The notes: generated by a model from the sequence alone, not told the origin. Shown: positions 35,920 through 48,013, numbered from the stretch's first letter. The stretch is DNA of 64,000 nt from Leptobrachium leishanense (GCA_009667805.1 CM019067.1:161901049-161965048), one strand, 5' to 3'. Numbers and translations are program-made.

Positions 35920-37891
35920 CAGGCCCGTCTTTAATATTGATTGGACCCTGGGCAAGCATTTTCTTGGGCCCCCCCAAAATCCCGCCCACCACATAATTTT
36001 TCTCTCCACCATACTGCTCTCCATTCACAAAGAACAAAATTATTGGTGCTTTGCAATAAGGTTTGCTTTGGCGATTCCATAATGCTAATCCTACGGTGAC
36101 CCATACATAGCACATTACTGTGAGTTTTATTGCTGTGGTGAAATTCTGCAATACACACACACACACACTATAACTGTAATTAAGTCTTATTCCTGTGCAG
36201 CTCTGTGACACACGTCATGTGCAGGGTCAGCATCCTTGGCTCTTCAGATGTTTTGGGCCCACATTTCCCATGAGACTCACCCAATCTAATGAGTAGCTGA
36301 GCATCATGGGAGATGAAGTTCTAAAACATCTGTAGAGCCAAGGTTGCTGACCCCTGTAACAGTTCAGAGGATTGGAGAGTACTGTGTTTTTATCATAATA
36401 AACTTTTTATGCTAGTTACTATAATTACTTGTTATCGATTTTCCTGCTCTTTATCGTGAATATTCCCCTCTTAGATTGTAACCTCACAGAAGTGGGCTTC
36501 TATGTTCCTGTCATTCTCCATAAAATCACATTTTGTTGTGTCTGTCACTGGGCAGCGCTGCACTGGAGGTGCTGAGGACCAGGATTGGCTGGGATGCGTC
36601 AGCCGCCTGCTGCTTCCTCTCATAGACTAGCAGCAGCCACATAAAGGGGCATAAGGAGTGATTTTCCACTAAGCATTTGCAATAAATGTGTTGATTATGT
36701 GATCAGTTTGTTTAAGGTTGTCCAAAACGCAAAGCACGCAGACGTTTCAGTATCAGTGCATTACAGCTGTATATAAAATATACTTTCTATGGGACTGTAA
36801 GGACTGCCATGTGTTTTTTGTCTGTAACTTGTGTCAGTGTGTTTCATTCTGTGTATGTTTATGCTCATGTGTCATGTTTATGCGCAGTGTCTGCAGATTA
36901 ATCTCAGTGCATGCCGTGGTTTTGGAACAGAGGGTTAATTTACTCCAGAACACGATCCCTCTTCTTAAACACATTCACAGACATGAATCGCGAAAAAAAG
37001 AAGCCTGGGCACCATCAACGAAAGTGGGCAAAAGGATGGGGGTCCCTCCATGGCCTCAAATTCAACAAATTGAATAAAAACTCCAAAACCCACAATATCA
37101 CATCAAGTGGCTGTGGATTAATTCAAGGCCCAGCACCAATAAGGATGACGTTTCTACCAGGAGGACTGGTCCAATAATAAGGATTTTAGTCAAGCCTCTA
37201 GCACTAGTATGTTTATTGATTAGAAAGAAAGAATCATTAGAATTATAGAAGACTGACACAATTATAAAAGCGCTGCTGCCTGTTAACTGACCGGCTGAGA
37301 TTGAAATAGAATAATGTGCTGCTGTGAGCCAGGACCTGACCTGTACAGGGATTGGGAATCCTTACTTCCAGACCCAGCTGCACTGTGTGTCTGTTCCGTA
37401 CTGGCAGCAGTGACTCCAGACTCCTGCCTGCTGCTGCAAAAGGCCGGGCGATGTGTTGGCGGCTAATTTGGCTGGTTCGTTCTCTCACTGGTTGAGCGGC
37501 TGCCGGTGGCCTTCAACTTCTGTCTGGTGCCATGTCTGTGTGCAGCCACCACCAGTGAGACATGCGGGGACGTTCTGCGCATGCGCGACGCCTTGCATCA
37601 GGTGGTACGTGAAGAGGGCGGGGACAACCCGGCCCCGTGAGTCACACAGACGCAGTCAGATCGATGGCGGCGAGCAGGAGATTGACTCGGCAGGGTGTCA
37701 GTCAGACAAATGAAATCAGCTCCGGATCCATCATACCGGAGTCTGGAGCAGCTGAGCTGACAAATCAATGAGTTAACAAGTCGGATTTGGTGGCGGTAAT
37801 TTGCGGGCCCAAGGGGGCAGCTGCTTTGGGCCCTTCAAGTGACTGGGCCCGGGGAAGCTGCCCCTTTTGCCCCACATTAAAGACAGCCCTG
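35920..37891. mobile_element. hAT element with GCCGGCAC duplication
   Basis: The ends are caggcccgtctttaat and attaaagacagccctg. GCCGGCAC is duplicated at 35912-35919 and 37892-37899. The 1,972-bp body is non-coding. It carries a (CA)n run near 36153 and a short MITE at 36222-36356. It also shares a 26-bp segment, inverted, with the 60-bp repeat of 32620-32936 (at 36113-36138), which links it to the hAT-B group. Confidence 0.85.
36222..36356. mobile_element. short palindromic hAT MITE
   Basis: The two ends, cagggtcagcatccttggct and agccaaggttgctgacccctg, pair almost along their whole length. This is a 135-bp hairpin MITE of a kind common in vertebrates. The 8-bp flanks do not match by eye. 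Confidence 0.6.
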
Positions 37892-38100
37892 GCCGGCACA
37901 AATTTGCCAGATATCTGAAGCACAGTATAGATCATATGAGTTATTTCTCAATAATTGCCAAGTACAGTCTGCCATTTGTCAAACTAATCCTTAATGCCTG
38001 GCCTGTTATTGCTCCCTGAGGACAGGGTTGGAAACCACTGGCTTGGCGTGTTATGCAATATTATGTAACAAGGTGGAAAGCCTGCCCAGAGGGCAGTCTA

Positions 38101-38650
38101 TTGTGGATATACTGCCCCAGCTCATGGATATACTGCCCCAGCTCGTGGATATATGCCCCAGCTCGTGGATATATGCCCCAGCTCGTGGATATACTGCCCC
38201 AGCACGTGGATATACTGCCCCAGCACGTGGATATACTGCCCCAGCACGTGGATATATGCCCCAGCACGTGGATATACTGCCCCAGCACGTGGATATATGC
38301 CCCAGCACGTGGATATACTGCCCCAGCACGTGGATATATGCCCCAGCACGTGGATATACTGCCCCAGCTCGTGGATACTGCCCCAGCACGTGGATATACT
38401 GCCCCAGCTCGTGGATATTGCCCCAGCACGTGGATACTGCCCCAGCTCGTGGATATTGCCCCAGCACGTGGATACTGCCCCAGCTCGTGGATACTGCCCC
38501 AGCACGTGGATACTGCCCCAGCTCATGGATATTTGGCCCCCACCTCTCATGGATATATGCCCCAGCTCATGGATATTTGGCCCCCACCTCTCATGGATAT
38601 ATGCCCCAGCTCATGGATATTTGCCCCCACCTCTCGGATATTTGCCCCCC
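38101..38650. repeat. minisatellite CCCCAGCACGTGGATATACTG
   Basis: Units of 18, 20 and 21 bp are mixed, with the variant CCCCAGCTCGTGGATAT. The mostly 21-bp period keeps all frames open and gives several long false ORFs on both strands. It is the reverse-complement relative of the array at 18578-18905. Confidence 0.9.
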
Positions 38651-38671
38651 CACCTCAGACCCCAGACCAGA

Positions 38672-39060
38672 CATGGGGCGGCTGTTCGAATGCTCTATCG
38701 GCATTCGGACAGCCGCCCCATGAGCTCCTCATACTTACCTTCCCGAGCGGCGAAGAGAAAGTTTCCCCGCTTCCGGTCGTTGAAGGACCCAAGCCGCGGT
38801 CACGTGACCGCGGCTTGGGTCCTTCAAAGAGCGGAAGCGAGGGAACTTTCCCTTCGCCGCTCGGGGGTTGGATGCGCATGGCAGCCGGGTAGAGGCTGTG
38901 AGCGCAGCCTCTACCCGGCTGCTGTGTGCATCTTGTAACCGCCGCTGCGAGCGCACAGCTGGCTCGTGCCGCGGCGGTTGCATGCGCGCGCAACCAACCG
39001 CCGCTGGTTGCGCGCGCATGCACAGAGTAAGGCTTGGCGACGGACACGCCAAGCCTTACT
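38672..39060. repeat. six consecutive GC-rich hairpins
   Basis: The hairpins are 38672-38722 (22-bp arms, 1 mismatch), 38742-38865 (62-bp arms with no loop, 5 mismatches), 38871-38932 (28-bp arms, 3 mismatches), about 38937-38979, 38980-39021 (17-bp arms, perfect) and 39026-39060 (14-bp arms, perfect). Each arm sequence is different. They abut the minisatellite at 38101-38650 just as the hairpins at 18206-18560 abut theirs, in the opposite orientation. Confidence 0.88.
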
Positions 39061-39141
39061 CAATTATATTACAGATACTTGCTCAATTCTAGTGCTGCAC
39101 TCAAGCTCAGCACTGTTCCAGGATGACGGAGCTGATACTTA

Positions 39142-40020
39142 CAGGATTATTCAAAGAGAATCAAAGTCACTGCACGTTCGGTGACTTTTCATTCTCTTCA
39201 ATTCGGTGCGATTTGGCAATCCCATTTTGGCGACCCTGCGGTGTATTCAGCAAGCACCACTGGGACGTCGTAGTGTAGGGAAAAGCTGCCGCAAAACCCG
39301 GCGAACACTCACCGCAAAACCCGGCGAACGTACACCGAAATCCACAAAAACATCTGGATTATCCCAGCCGAACACACCGGAGAAACCCGGGCAGCTGCCG
39401 ATCACAGCACAGAGCAGCCGCCAGAAAAATCCAACACCGCAGACGAATGGAGTGAAAAAAATAAAAACCAGTACGTTTGAATGTTTGAAAAGTGAAACGC
39501 TATTTGCAAAGAAACTACAGAACGAAAATGTCTGGAATTTACATATAAGATCCAATGAATGATAATAAAAAGGGCTGTTACAGAAAAAAGAAAAAATGAT
39601 TTAAAAACAAAATGGGAAAAACCATCCTAAAAATTCTATACATAAAGAGACTTTTTACTGCAGAATATTATAATCAACGGTTTATTAGATATTGGATTAA
39701 AACGGGAATATTTTTAACATTGAAGCCTATGGGATTTGCCTGAATAAACCTGTCGAATGAAACCACCTAACAGCAGGGCAATTTGGCAACTTTTCACTGC
39801 TGGTTTTTGTTCTCTGAATAGACGAAGCATTGCTTCTCCATGGGGATTTCACTGCTCTCGAACAGGCAACAAACAGGCACCATATGTGCAGGCAATTCGC
39901 CAGGATTTGGCGAACTGCCTGCTCTCTGGATAGCCGAATGGCCAGGAAAGGTAACCGTATGCTGAATTTCACTGTCCGGTTACCTTTCGGTCACAATTCG
40001 GATCTCTTTGAATAACCCTG
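39142..40020. mobile_element. complete GGGTTATTCAAAG-family MITE with TTA
   Basis: The ends are caggattattcaaagagaat and ggatctctttgaataaccctg. TTA is duplicated at 39139-39141 and 40021-40023. It is 879 bp and non-coding. The TTA duplication supports PIF/Harbinger assignment for the whole family. Confidence 0.82.
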
Positions 40021-40023
40021 TTA

Positions 40024-41126
40024 GAAATCGCTATGTTGCCTTTAAAATGCTTTATGGGTTGTTTCTCTGTGTTATGATACTACACATAGCACTACTGGAT
40101 CTATGGATAAATTGAGATTAAGACATTGAAATCAATTCTCAGAGGATGTTACATTTATTTGATTATTTTCAGAATATCAACCTTTAAAATAATATACCCT
40201 GAGACTTTTCAACTAATCTTTAATTTCTCTTTTGAAATTATTTTCTATCCAACAGTCAGAGTCTATACAGTATTAATTTCAGTAAGGGAGTTCTAAAACA
40301 AACTGTTAGTTGATTAGACCATCGCATTATCTTTCAAGTTGACAGAAGTGTATCATGTATCTTTATTTATCCATTTAATTGAATTTTCCAAAACCAATTA
40401 AATAGAAATACACAGATGTCTTGCTATAACATAGGAATTTGGAAATATCTACAGTTTGTACTGTTATGTGTGTATGCATTCTGAATAAAGCAAAATTGTG
40501 TAAAGAGTGTTTTTTTTTTTCAAAAATAATGAGTATAGTAGATGTGTTCCATGTATGGAACATTTTGTACTGTTTGACTTATATTCACACAAGCAAAACT
40601 AGAATAATTCAAAGGATAGATTTAAAGTTGTCAAGCAGAACATTCTTGCGATAGACATATTGTATTCTGTTAATAAGTAGATGTAACTCTGCACATGTAT
40701 CAGATTTGTCAGCAAATCTTTGTAAAACCAAAATCAACTACTATGATTAACTAGCTTAGAAACATTTGGAATAAGGAAAATTCCTAGTCAATACATGTCA
40801 ATAACTATGCATGGAATTTATGCACCTGAAGCCTGAGAACAATGCCAGAGGATTCAACTCCCACACATTGGTCTCCAATGATTTCATCATTCACATTACA
40901 CATTATAACTATTTAAAGTATGGATATACTATATTAGCACTTTGCATGAAGCCAGCGGACACAAGGCTGAAACGTGACTTGGCAGTATAAAATCTTATTC
41001 CATGTATACTATTGAACATTTGACAGTTTTTATATTACTTGGATTGTTAACTCAGTTATCGCCATAATCAAGTATACTCAGTCCTCAAAAGGTCAAGTAA
41101 AGTCGATCTGGTCATATTCTGGAGGT
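40024..41126. other. unassigned AT-rich DNA
   Basis: No gene or repeat end was recognised. It may be low-copy host DNA. Confidence 0.35.
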
Positions 41127-43165
41127 TCAGATTCTCCTGGTAGTTCTGAGTATCGATGAAAGGAGAGGAATCTTATCACATATTAAACCTTTATGACCCT
41201 TAATATTCTGTGTCTGCAGGAAGTCATCCAGTCGTTGTTTAAAAGTTTGTACAGTCTCCGACCCAACCACCTCAACAGACAGAGAATTCCACAGCTTTAT
41301 TGTTCTCACCATAAAATAACCCCTCATATGCTTTAGGCTGGATTTCCTTTTGTCTAGTCTAAATGGGTGACCTCATGTCTTATGTATAGTACTATTAATG
41401 AATAGGTTTCCAGTCAATGGTTTATAATGGCCCTGTGTATATTTACAGTATATAAAATTATTGGATCTCCTCTAAGGCACCGTTTTTCTAAACTAAACAT
41501 GTTTAAGCTTGTTAACCTTTCCTCATATTTTAAATCTTCTATCGTCCTTATTATTTTAGTTGCCCGTCTCTGCAATATTTCTAGCGTAATAATATATTTT
41601 TTTAAAACAGGTGCCCAAAATTGCATGTCATATTCAAAGTGTGGTCTCACCATTGATTTATAAAGAGGCAAAATTATGTTTCCATCCTGAGAGTTGAATT
41701 TCACTTTTAATGCATGCCAATACCTTGCTTGCCTTGGCGACTGCTGTTTGACATTTTACATTGTTACTTAGTTTAAAGCCTGTCTCTGTTGGGGTGCCCG
41801 AAGGTTCAGTACTGGACCCTCTTTTTTCAGTCTACATTGCATCTCTAGGCAAACTGATCAGCTCCTTTGGATTCCAGTACCACCTATTTGCTGATGACCC
41901 TCAAATATACCTCTCTTACCCTGATCGCTCTCCCGCTCTCCTGGATCGAGTCACTGACTGTCTCACTGCTGTCTAAAATTGGATGTCTTCCTTAACCCCT
42001 TAAGAACCAATGACGTAACTGTTCCGTCATAAATGGATTGACTTTAAAGACCTCAATCTTGCCAAAACTGAAATTTTTGTTGTTCCTCCCTCCAAGAAAA
42101 ACCCAATGCCACCAATCTCTCTACGAGTATATGGAATGCTCATTAGCCCGATGACCCAAGCTCGCTTTCTTGGTGTAACTTTAGATTCCTAACTAACGTT
42201 CTCTCCGAAAGTCCAGCCAGTGTCCAAATCCTGTTACTATCAACTCAAGAACACTGCCTGCAATTCACTCCTTAATGGCCTCGCCAATGCCCGCATTGCC
42301 CCTTTGCAGTCTGTAATAAATGCAGGCGCCAGGGTTATTTTTCTCACCAAACGCACCTCACGTACCTCTCCCCTCTGCCGGCCCCTCCATTGGCTTCCAG
42401 TACACTTCAGGATACAGTTTAAAATACTGATGCTCACTTTCAAATCGCTCAATAATTCTTCCCCATACATGTCTTCTTTACTACACAAGCACATCCGATC
42501 TAGACAATTCAGGGGTGGTGGGTGACCTCTGCCTGTACTCTGTCTATACCTGCGCTGCCAACTCTCACCTCCAAGCATTCTCAAGGGCAGCTCCGGTCCG
42601 ATGGAATGACTTTCCTCGCCCTATCAAACTCTCCCCTAATCTTCTGGCCTTCAAGAAATCCCTCAAAACCCGTCTCTTCAGATTAGCGTACCACATCACT
42701 GATGCAGCACATCACCCTGCTCACCTACTCCCACATACTTGAAGCCGCTTCTATTGCCCCACCATTCCCAAACCACTGTCACTAGTGATCCTGACATTCA
42801 GTAAAATTTCCCATGCCTTCCTCAACCCCAGTCCTTCTAGATTGTAAGCTCCTATGAGCAGGGCCCTCTACACCCTTTCATCCTACAGTATGTCCATTTA
42901 TGTGTATCTTGTTCCCTTTGGTTACTGTAAACTCCTACGAAAATTGTTGGTGCTATATAAAAGATGATGATAAGAATAAGAATAATAATAAAATGTATGA
43001 TTATTCCAAAATCCTTCTCCTGCTTTGATTTCCCTAACTCAGCACCATTTAGGGTATACGATGCTTGTGTGCTCTTCACACCAAAGTGTATAGTCATGCA
43101 TTTCTCTACACTAAATGTTATTTACCGTTTAAGTGCCCAGTCCCCGCGATCTATCTAAATCCCTC
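41127..43165 (-). mobile_element. CR1 LINE fragment, split by an L2
   Basis: On the minus strand 43165-42992 carries IHFGVKSTQASYTLNG and KEKDFG-like words. After the L2 insertion, 41781-41127 continues with [53 protein letters not shown] and IKLWNSL in the correct CR1 order. Stops and frameshifts are present. The two parts are one element because they meet at the same place in the protein. Confidence 0.8.
41782..42992 (+). mobile_element. old L2 LINE copy inside CR1
   Basis: At 41785-41976 the RT core is readable ([11 protein letters not shown], then FADDPQIYL in place of the usual ADDTQ). At 42230-42740 the C-terminal region follows (LHWLPVHFRIQFKILM, FSRAAPVRWNDFP, KTRLFRLAY). The tail at 42830-42990 has agattgtaagctcc and AATAAT-type repeats. 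Several frameshifts are present. It is longer and more decayed than the other two L2 copies. Confidence 0.8.
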
Positions 43166-43179
43166 TACAGCAAAGTAAT

Positions 43180-43535
43180 ACCCTGATGTTTCGTCAATTA
43201 GTTTGTCATGACATAGAAGAATTGGATATTAATGATGTTGTATCACAGGTCCCAGATAACTTGCCACCATCTGAGAGGCAAGCACTTACTGATTTGCAGA
43301 ATAATGAAGATATTGTCATCAAGAAATCTAATAAGGGAGGAAACATCATTGTTATAAATGTGCTGGACTACAGACAGATGGTACTATAGCTTCTTCAAGA
43401 TAGAATCACCTATGGGAAATTGAGATCAGATGCCACTATTAAATTTTTAGTTGAGTTTAAATCAATACTTAAGAAAGCGCTATCGGACAAACTGATTTCA
43501 ACGAAGTCTGTCCAGTTTATGTTAATACTAAAATG
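43180..43535 (+). mobile_element. Penelope-like RT fragment
   Basis: The frame contains ALTDLQNNEDIVIKKSNKGG, the N-terminal RT motif of Penelope-like elements. After one in-frame TAG at 43387-43389 it continues with LLQDRITYGKL. The rest of the RT and the endonuclease are absent. Confidence 0.65.
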
Positions 43536-43599
43536 TATGGCCAGATGGCCATTTACCCACTGCACAGCCTGCACACACCCTGACCACACCCCCACACAC

Positions 43600-43780
43600 A
43601 CACACAACAGATATATACACAGCCACCCCAGAGCCCAAATACATGTATACCCAGGCACAGACCCCCAATACATGTATACCCACTCATACCCCTGAATCAT
43701 GTATACCTGCTCAGACCCCAGATACATATATACCTATCAGACCCCAGACCAGAGTATGTGTGTGTGTGTGTGTGTGCTTA
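43600..43780. repeat. ATACATGTATACCC minisatellite and GT run
   Basis: Irregular units around acatgtatacccact are followed by a (GT)n run at about 43758-43778. Confidence 0.75.
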
Positions 43781-43817
43781 TATATACACACATATTTCAG
43801 ACCTCAGATGCAGACAA

Positions 43818-44111
43818 TGGGGCGGCTGGCTAAATGCTGCAGCAGCATTCTACCATGCCCATGCGGCTGGCTGTGTTCCATCAAGGGACTGCAAAGGTTT
43901 AGAGCAGTTGTTCAGTGGTAACCCCCTAGCTGCGATCTCGCGAGATTCAACGCAGTTTGAGATCACACGAACTCTGAGATCTTGCAAGATCACGTCAGTG
44001 GGTTCCCTCCTAGCGGCCACGCCACTCTAATCCTTTGCAGCCGCTCGTTGGAATGCAGCCAGCTGCAGGGGCATGGTAGAATGCCACTGGAGCATACAGC
44101 CAGCCGCCCCA
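43818..44111. repeat. nested hairpin block, third locus
   Basis: The outer arms are about 62 bp, starting tggggcggctggctaaatgc, and are inverted at the right end with about 9 mismatches. Inner inverted pairs include ctgcaaagg with cctttgcag, and GATCTCGCGAGAT-type words. The start, ATGGGGCGGCTG, is the same as the first hairpin at 38672. It likewise follows a minisatellite. Confidence 0.7.
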
Positions 44112-45331
44112 GCCCCTCAGATGCCAGCAAGCCAGCTCAGCACTGGTTCCCGGTATAGGAGGATGTATCGGGGGCATCTTGTACTTGTGCGGATCCCGGT
44201 ATCGGCACCAATACTAATACTAGTATCAGTATTGCTGCATCCCTAACTATAATGCTGATACTATTAATAATACAATACATTAATAATAGTAGCAGCATTA
44301 TAAGTGATTCAGGGAGGGGACTGTCTGCCTGCGCACGGAACGGGTAACTTGTACGCACGCTAATGACAAAATAAATAAAAAGTCAGTTTGCTGAAAAAGA
44401 AAAGAATACAAAAAAGTTAAAAAAATATATAATTTTTTCACATTGAATTCTATGGAATTTGCTTGTTATAAACCTGTCAAACGGAATCACCAAAAATCTA
44501 GGGATTAAACTTACACTTCGGTGCAGTTTGGCATCCTCTGAATAGATTAACCATTACTTCTCTAGCGGACAATATTGCTGCCACCAAAGGTCACTGAACT
44601 TTGGCGTTTTGCAGTGAACTGTATTGTATTTCACTGTCCATTTGCCAGTATACCGCACTGATGTGGTAACAAAAAAGTTAACCACAGCTAAAAGCTGGTG
44701 CAAACTGATTCTGCTTCTGCAGAATCAATTACCACCATCTAACCCCCCCCCCACTAAAACAATCATCTCTCATCCCGCGGCAATAACGGTGACCTGATCT
44801 GCCACTTCTGGATGCCAAGAAGAAACAGTCCCAAGTCTCACTGCACGATCACACTGCGTTCACTCTGCGGCCCTGCACAATCTCACGAGTGCAAGATCAT
44901 ACAAGGTTTGCGGCCCGGCAGCCAGTGGCGTCACTAGGATTGGTGTTACCCGGGAGAGTAACTCATGGTTTTACCCCCCCCCCATATCTCCTTTATAGAG
45001 AATAACATGTCTGGTGAGGAGTGGACTACACAGATGGATAGACAAACAGGTGCAGCAAGATATGCAGGGGGATAGACAGACAATTATAAAAAGATAAAGA
45101 CAGGTATAGAAAAGATATATGGGAAACAAGGAGGGGGAGGTAACACAACATAATCACCTGAAAATATTTTTGTTTATATGTGACTGATTTATTGCATTTT
45201 CAAAATCTGCACACTTTATGAAACACCCCATATTGTTAAACATGTAGTAGAAGAACGTTTTTGGTAAGCAGGGGAAGCTCCCGCCTGTCAAAATTGATTG
45301 CTATTGCTAAAATGTATATTATGAAGGGTAC
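44112..45331. other. mosaic of element fragments
   Basis: A hAT-type end (ttgctgcatccctaa, near 44233-44248) has no visible partner. A small hairpin lies at 44250-44298. Fragments match 7450-7700 and 6230-6330. A CAGTGGCGTCACTAGG end at 44937 resembles the end of 16141-17235. No coding region was found. Confidence 0.5.
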
Positions 45332-47181
45332 CAGGGCCGGCCCAAGCCACTGTGCTGCCTGGAGCGATGGATGAAATGCTGCCCCCACCCAAAAGACAAA
45401 AACAAACACGTGACATGTATGAGTGTATCACAGAGCTCCACAGGATTAAAACTCACAGTAATGTGCGGTGTGTATGAGCGTATGACAGAGTTCCACATAT
45501 CCTATATATATACAGCTCCTTTTGCTTTACTACAGCTCCTTTTGTTTTAACACAGCTCCTTTTATTTTAACACAGCTCCTTTTCTTTTAACACAGCTCCT
45601 TTTCTTTTAACACAGCTCCTTTTCTTTTTAACACAGCTCCTTTTATTTTAACACAGCTCCTTTTGTTTTAACACAGCTCCTTTTGTTTTAACACAGCTCC
45701 TTGTATTTTAACACAGCTCCCTTTTGTTTTTAACACAGCTCCTTTTCTTTTTAACACAGCTCCTTTTATTTTAACACAGCTCCTTTTATTTTTAGCACAG
45801 CTCCTTTCATTTTAACACATCTCCTTTTATTTTAACACATCTCCTTTTCTTTTTAACACAGCTCCTTTTTGTTTTTAACACAGCTCCTTTTTGTTTTAAC
45901 ACAGCTCCTTTTATTTTAACACAGCTCCTTTTTGTTTTTAACACAGCTCCTTTTTGTTTTTAACACAGCTCCTTTTTGTTTTAACACAGCTCCTTTTATT
46001 TTAACACATCTCCTTTTTGTTTTTAACACAGCTCCTTTTATTTTTAACACAGCTCCTTTTATTTTAACACAGCCCCTTTTCTTTTTAACACAGCTCCTTT
46101 TATTTTAACACAGCTCCTTTTGTTTTAACACAGCTCCTTTTATTTTAACACAGTCCCTTTTCTTTTTAACAGAGCTCCTTTTATTTTAACACAGCTCCTT
46201 TTGTTTTAACACAGCTCCTTTTATTTTAACACAGCTCCTTTTCTTTTTAACACAGCTCCTTTTATTTTAACACAGCTCCTTTTTGTTTTTACACAGCTCC
46301 TTTTTGTTTTTAACACAGCTCCTTTTTGTTTTAACACAGCTCCTTTTATTTTAACACAGTCCCTTTTCTTTTTAACAGAGCTCCTTTTATTTTAACACAG
46401 CTCCTTTTGTTTTAACACAGCTCCTTTTATTTTAACACAGCTCCTTTTCTTTTTAACACAGCTCCTTTTATTTTAACACAGCTCCTTTTCTTTTTAACAC
46501 AGCTCCTTTTTGTTTTTAACACAGCCCCCCTCTTCGTTTTTATACATACTCACCACCTGTATATGTCTCGGGCAGCAGATACTGTACCCCCAAAACATCA
46601 CAGCCCACCACCAAGTCGCGGCACCCATGCCACGTCAGGGATGTAGAGAAGGTGTGTGTGCACTCCACTTTCCCCATGTTAGTATGAGCTAAACCAGCAG
46701 CCCGAAGCCCACACAAGGTACTGCCAAAATTCAAGCGCAGACTCACCCTCCCGTGTGATGAACGCCATCAAACTGGAGGTTCCTTCAGGGTCCAGAAACA
46801 GTGATGCGCACCCTCCCGGGCCGCTGGTGGGACTCTGGAACTGGGAGGAGAGAAATGATGGCTGCAGCCAGAGGAGGATCCGCCCACACATGTGCCAGCC
46901 GCGCTCTTACACTGGCTCAGCTGGCAGGCCTCATGTCACGTGTGTGGGGGGGCACAGTTGGGGGAACGCTCACTGCTCATACGAGGGATCCCACCGCCTA
47001 CGCACAAGAGATCCCTCCGCTGGCGCACAAGGAATCCCTCCTCCGGCGCACAAGGGGTCCCTCCGCCGGCTCAGAAAAAAAAATAGTGCGGCGCCGGTGT
47101 CAGGGGACAAAATTTGCCGCTCTATGGGATTTGCCGCTTGGAGCGCTTGCTCCACTCTGCACCATGAGTGGGTCGGCCCTG
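45332..47181. mobile_element. hAT-B element, second copy, different minisatellite
   Basis: The ends are cagggccggccc and gggtcggccctg. AAGGGTAC is duplicated at 45324-45331 and 47182-47189. The 1,850-bp body is non-coding. It has one unit of the 60-bp repeat (45412-45496) and a 1-kb array unlike that of 31817-35341. The end sequences and the 60-bp unit place it in the same family. Confidence 0.88.
45508..46535. repeat. minisatellite CAGCTCCTTTTATTTTAACA
   Basis: Roughly 45 units of 20-24 bp vary mainly in the length of the T runs and in one base (CTTTTATT, CTTTTGTT, CTTTTCTT). Confidence 0.92.
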
Positions 47182-47354
47182 AAGGGTACCTTAATGATTA
47201 CACTGTTTACAACAGAAACCTGTTATCTTTAAAGCCACTGGGTCCTGGTAGTGATATTGTGGAAAAAAAACTTGGTAGTGAAGGGGTTAAGGATAGATGA
47301 GCATGACTCCAGTCCATAGATTAGAGCTTAGGGGTAGCAAATGGTATTCAGGAG

Positions 47355-48013
47355 TAGTGATGGGCCGAACACCACCGTGTTCGGTTCGCATTCGAACTCG
47401 AACACTCAAAAAAACGTTGACCGCGAACTCGACCACAATTCGAACACCATGCAAGTCAACTGGGCTCGAACATTCGAAAATTAAGGTCCCCTCCAAGAGG
47501 GCATATATGCAAGATATTTAATTTTAAAGTTGTATGCGGGTCCGGGTACTGCCGTGGCGGACAGGAAACAATTAACTTTTTTAAAATAATGTTTTTAACC
47601 CTTTCACTGCTGAGTGCTGAGCCATTTCACAGCTGTGTGCTGAGCTCATTTTTACTGCTTTTGCTCATGTTTAAACGCGATTTCAAGCCATGGGAAATGT
47701 TTGACCAACAAGGAGTGGGAAATGTTTGACCAACAAGGAGTGGGAAATGTTTGACCAACATAGAGTGGGAAATGTTAAAAATTTTACCGTTTTAATACAA
47801 TATCTAATAAACCATTTATTATTATATTCTGCAGTAGAGACTTTTAATTTTAGATTTTTTAGGATCCTTTAAGCATTTTTTGAAAATTTTTTTTTAATTT
47901 TTTTTTTCTCGAACTTTCCGCAAATGGTCCGAAAGGTTCGAAGTTCGCAAATTTTCAAACAGCAGATGTTCGAATCGAACTTCAAACCGATTCGAACCGG
48001 CAGCCCATCCCTA
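47355..48013. mobile_element. hAT-A MITE, complete
   Basis: The ends are tagtgatgggccgaacac and cggcagcccatcccta. TTCAGGAG is duplicated at 47347-47354 and 48014-48021. It has three tandem units of gggaaatgtttgaccaacaa at 47691-47770. One half (cctccaagagggcatatatg) matches, inverted, the right end of 49626-55172. A segment near 47613-47690 resembles the end of the TTAA family. It is non-coding. Confidence 0.9.

Larger units (their letters stand above)
35657..38040. mobile_element. old hAT element (CAGTGGTT-type ends)
   Basis: The left end (tagtggttcgcagacatggt) and right end (ggttggaaaccactg) are inverted and resemble the CAGTGGTTCnCAA ends of Charlie-type hATs. The flanking 8-mers (gcctagag and gcttggcg) agree at 5 of 8 bases. 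It contains the hAT at 35920-37891. It is non-coding. Confidence 0.55.

Noticed and set aside
38028..38938. Long open frames of 231-279 codons on both strands
   Set aside because: They run through a minisatellite whose usual 21-bp unit is a multiple of three, so all frames stay open. No domain is present.
44233..44248. hAT right end (GCATCCCTA)
   Set aside because: No matching left end or 8-bp duplication was found, so no element was called.
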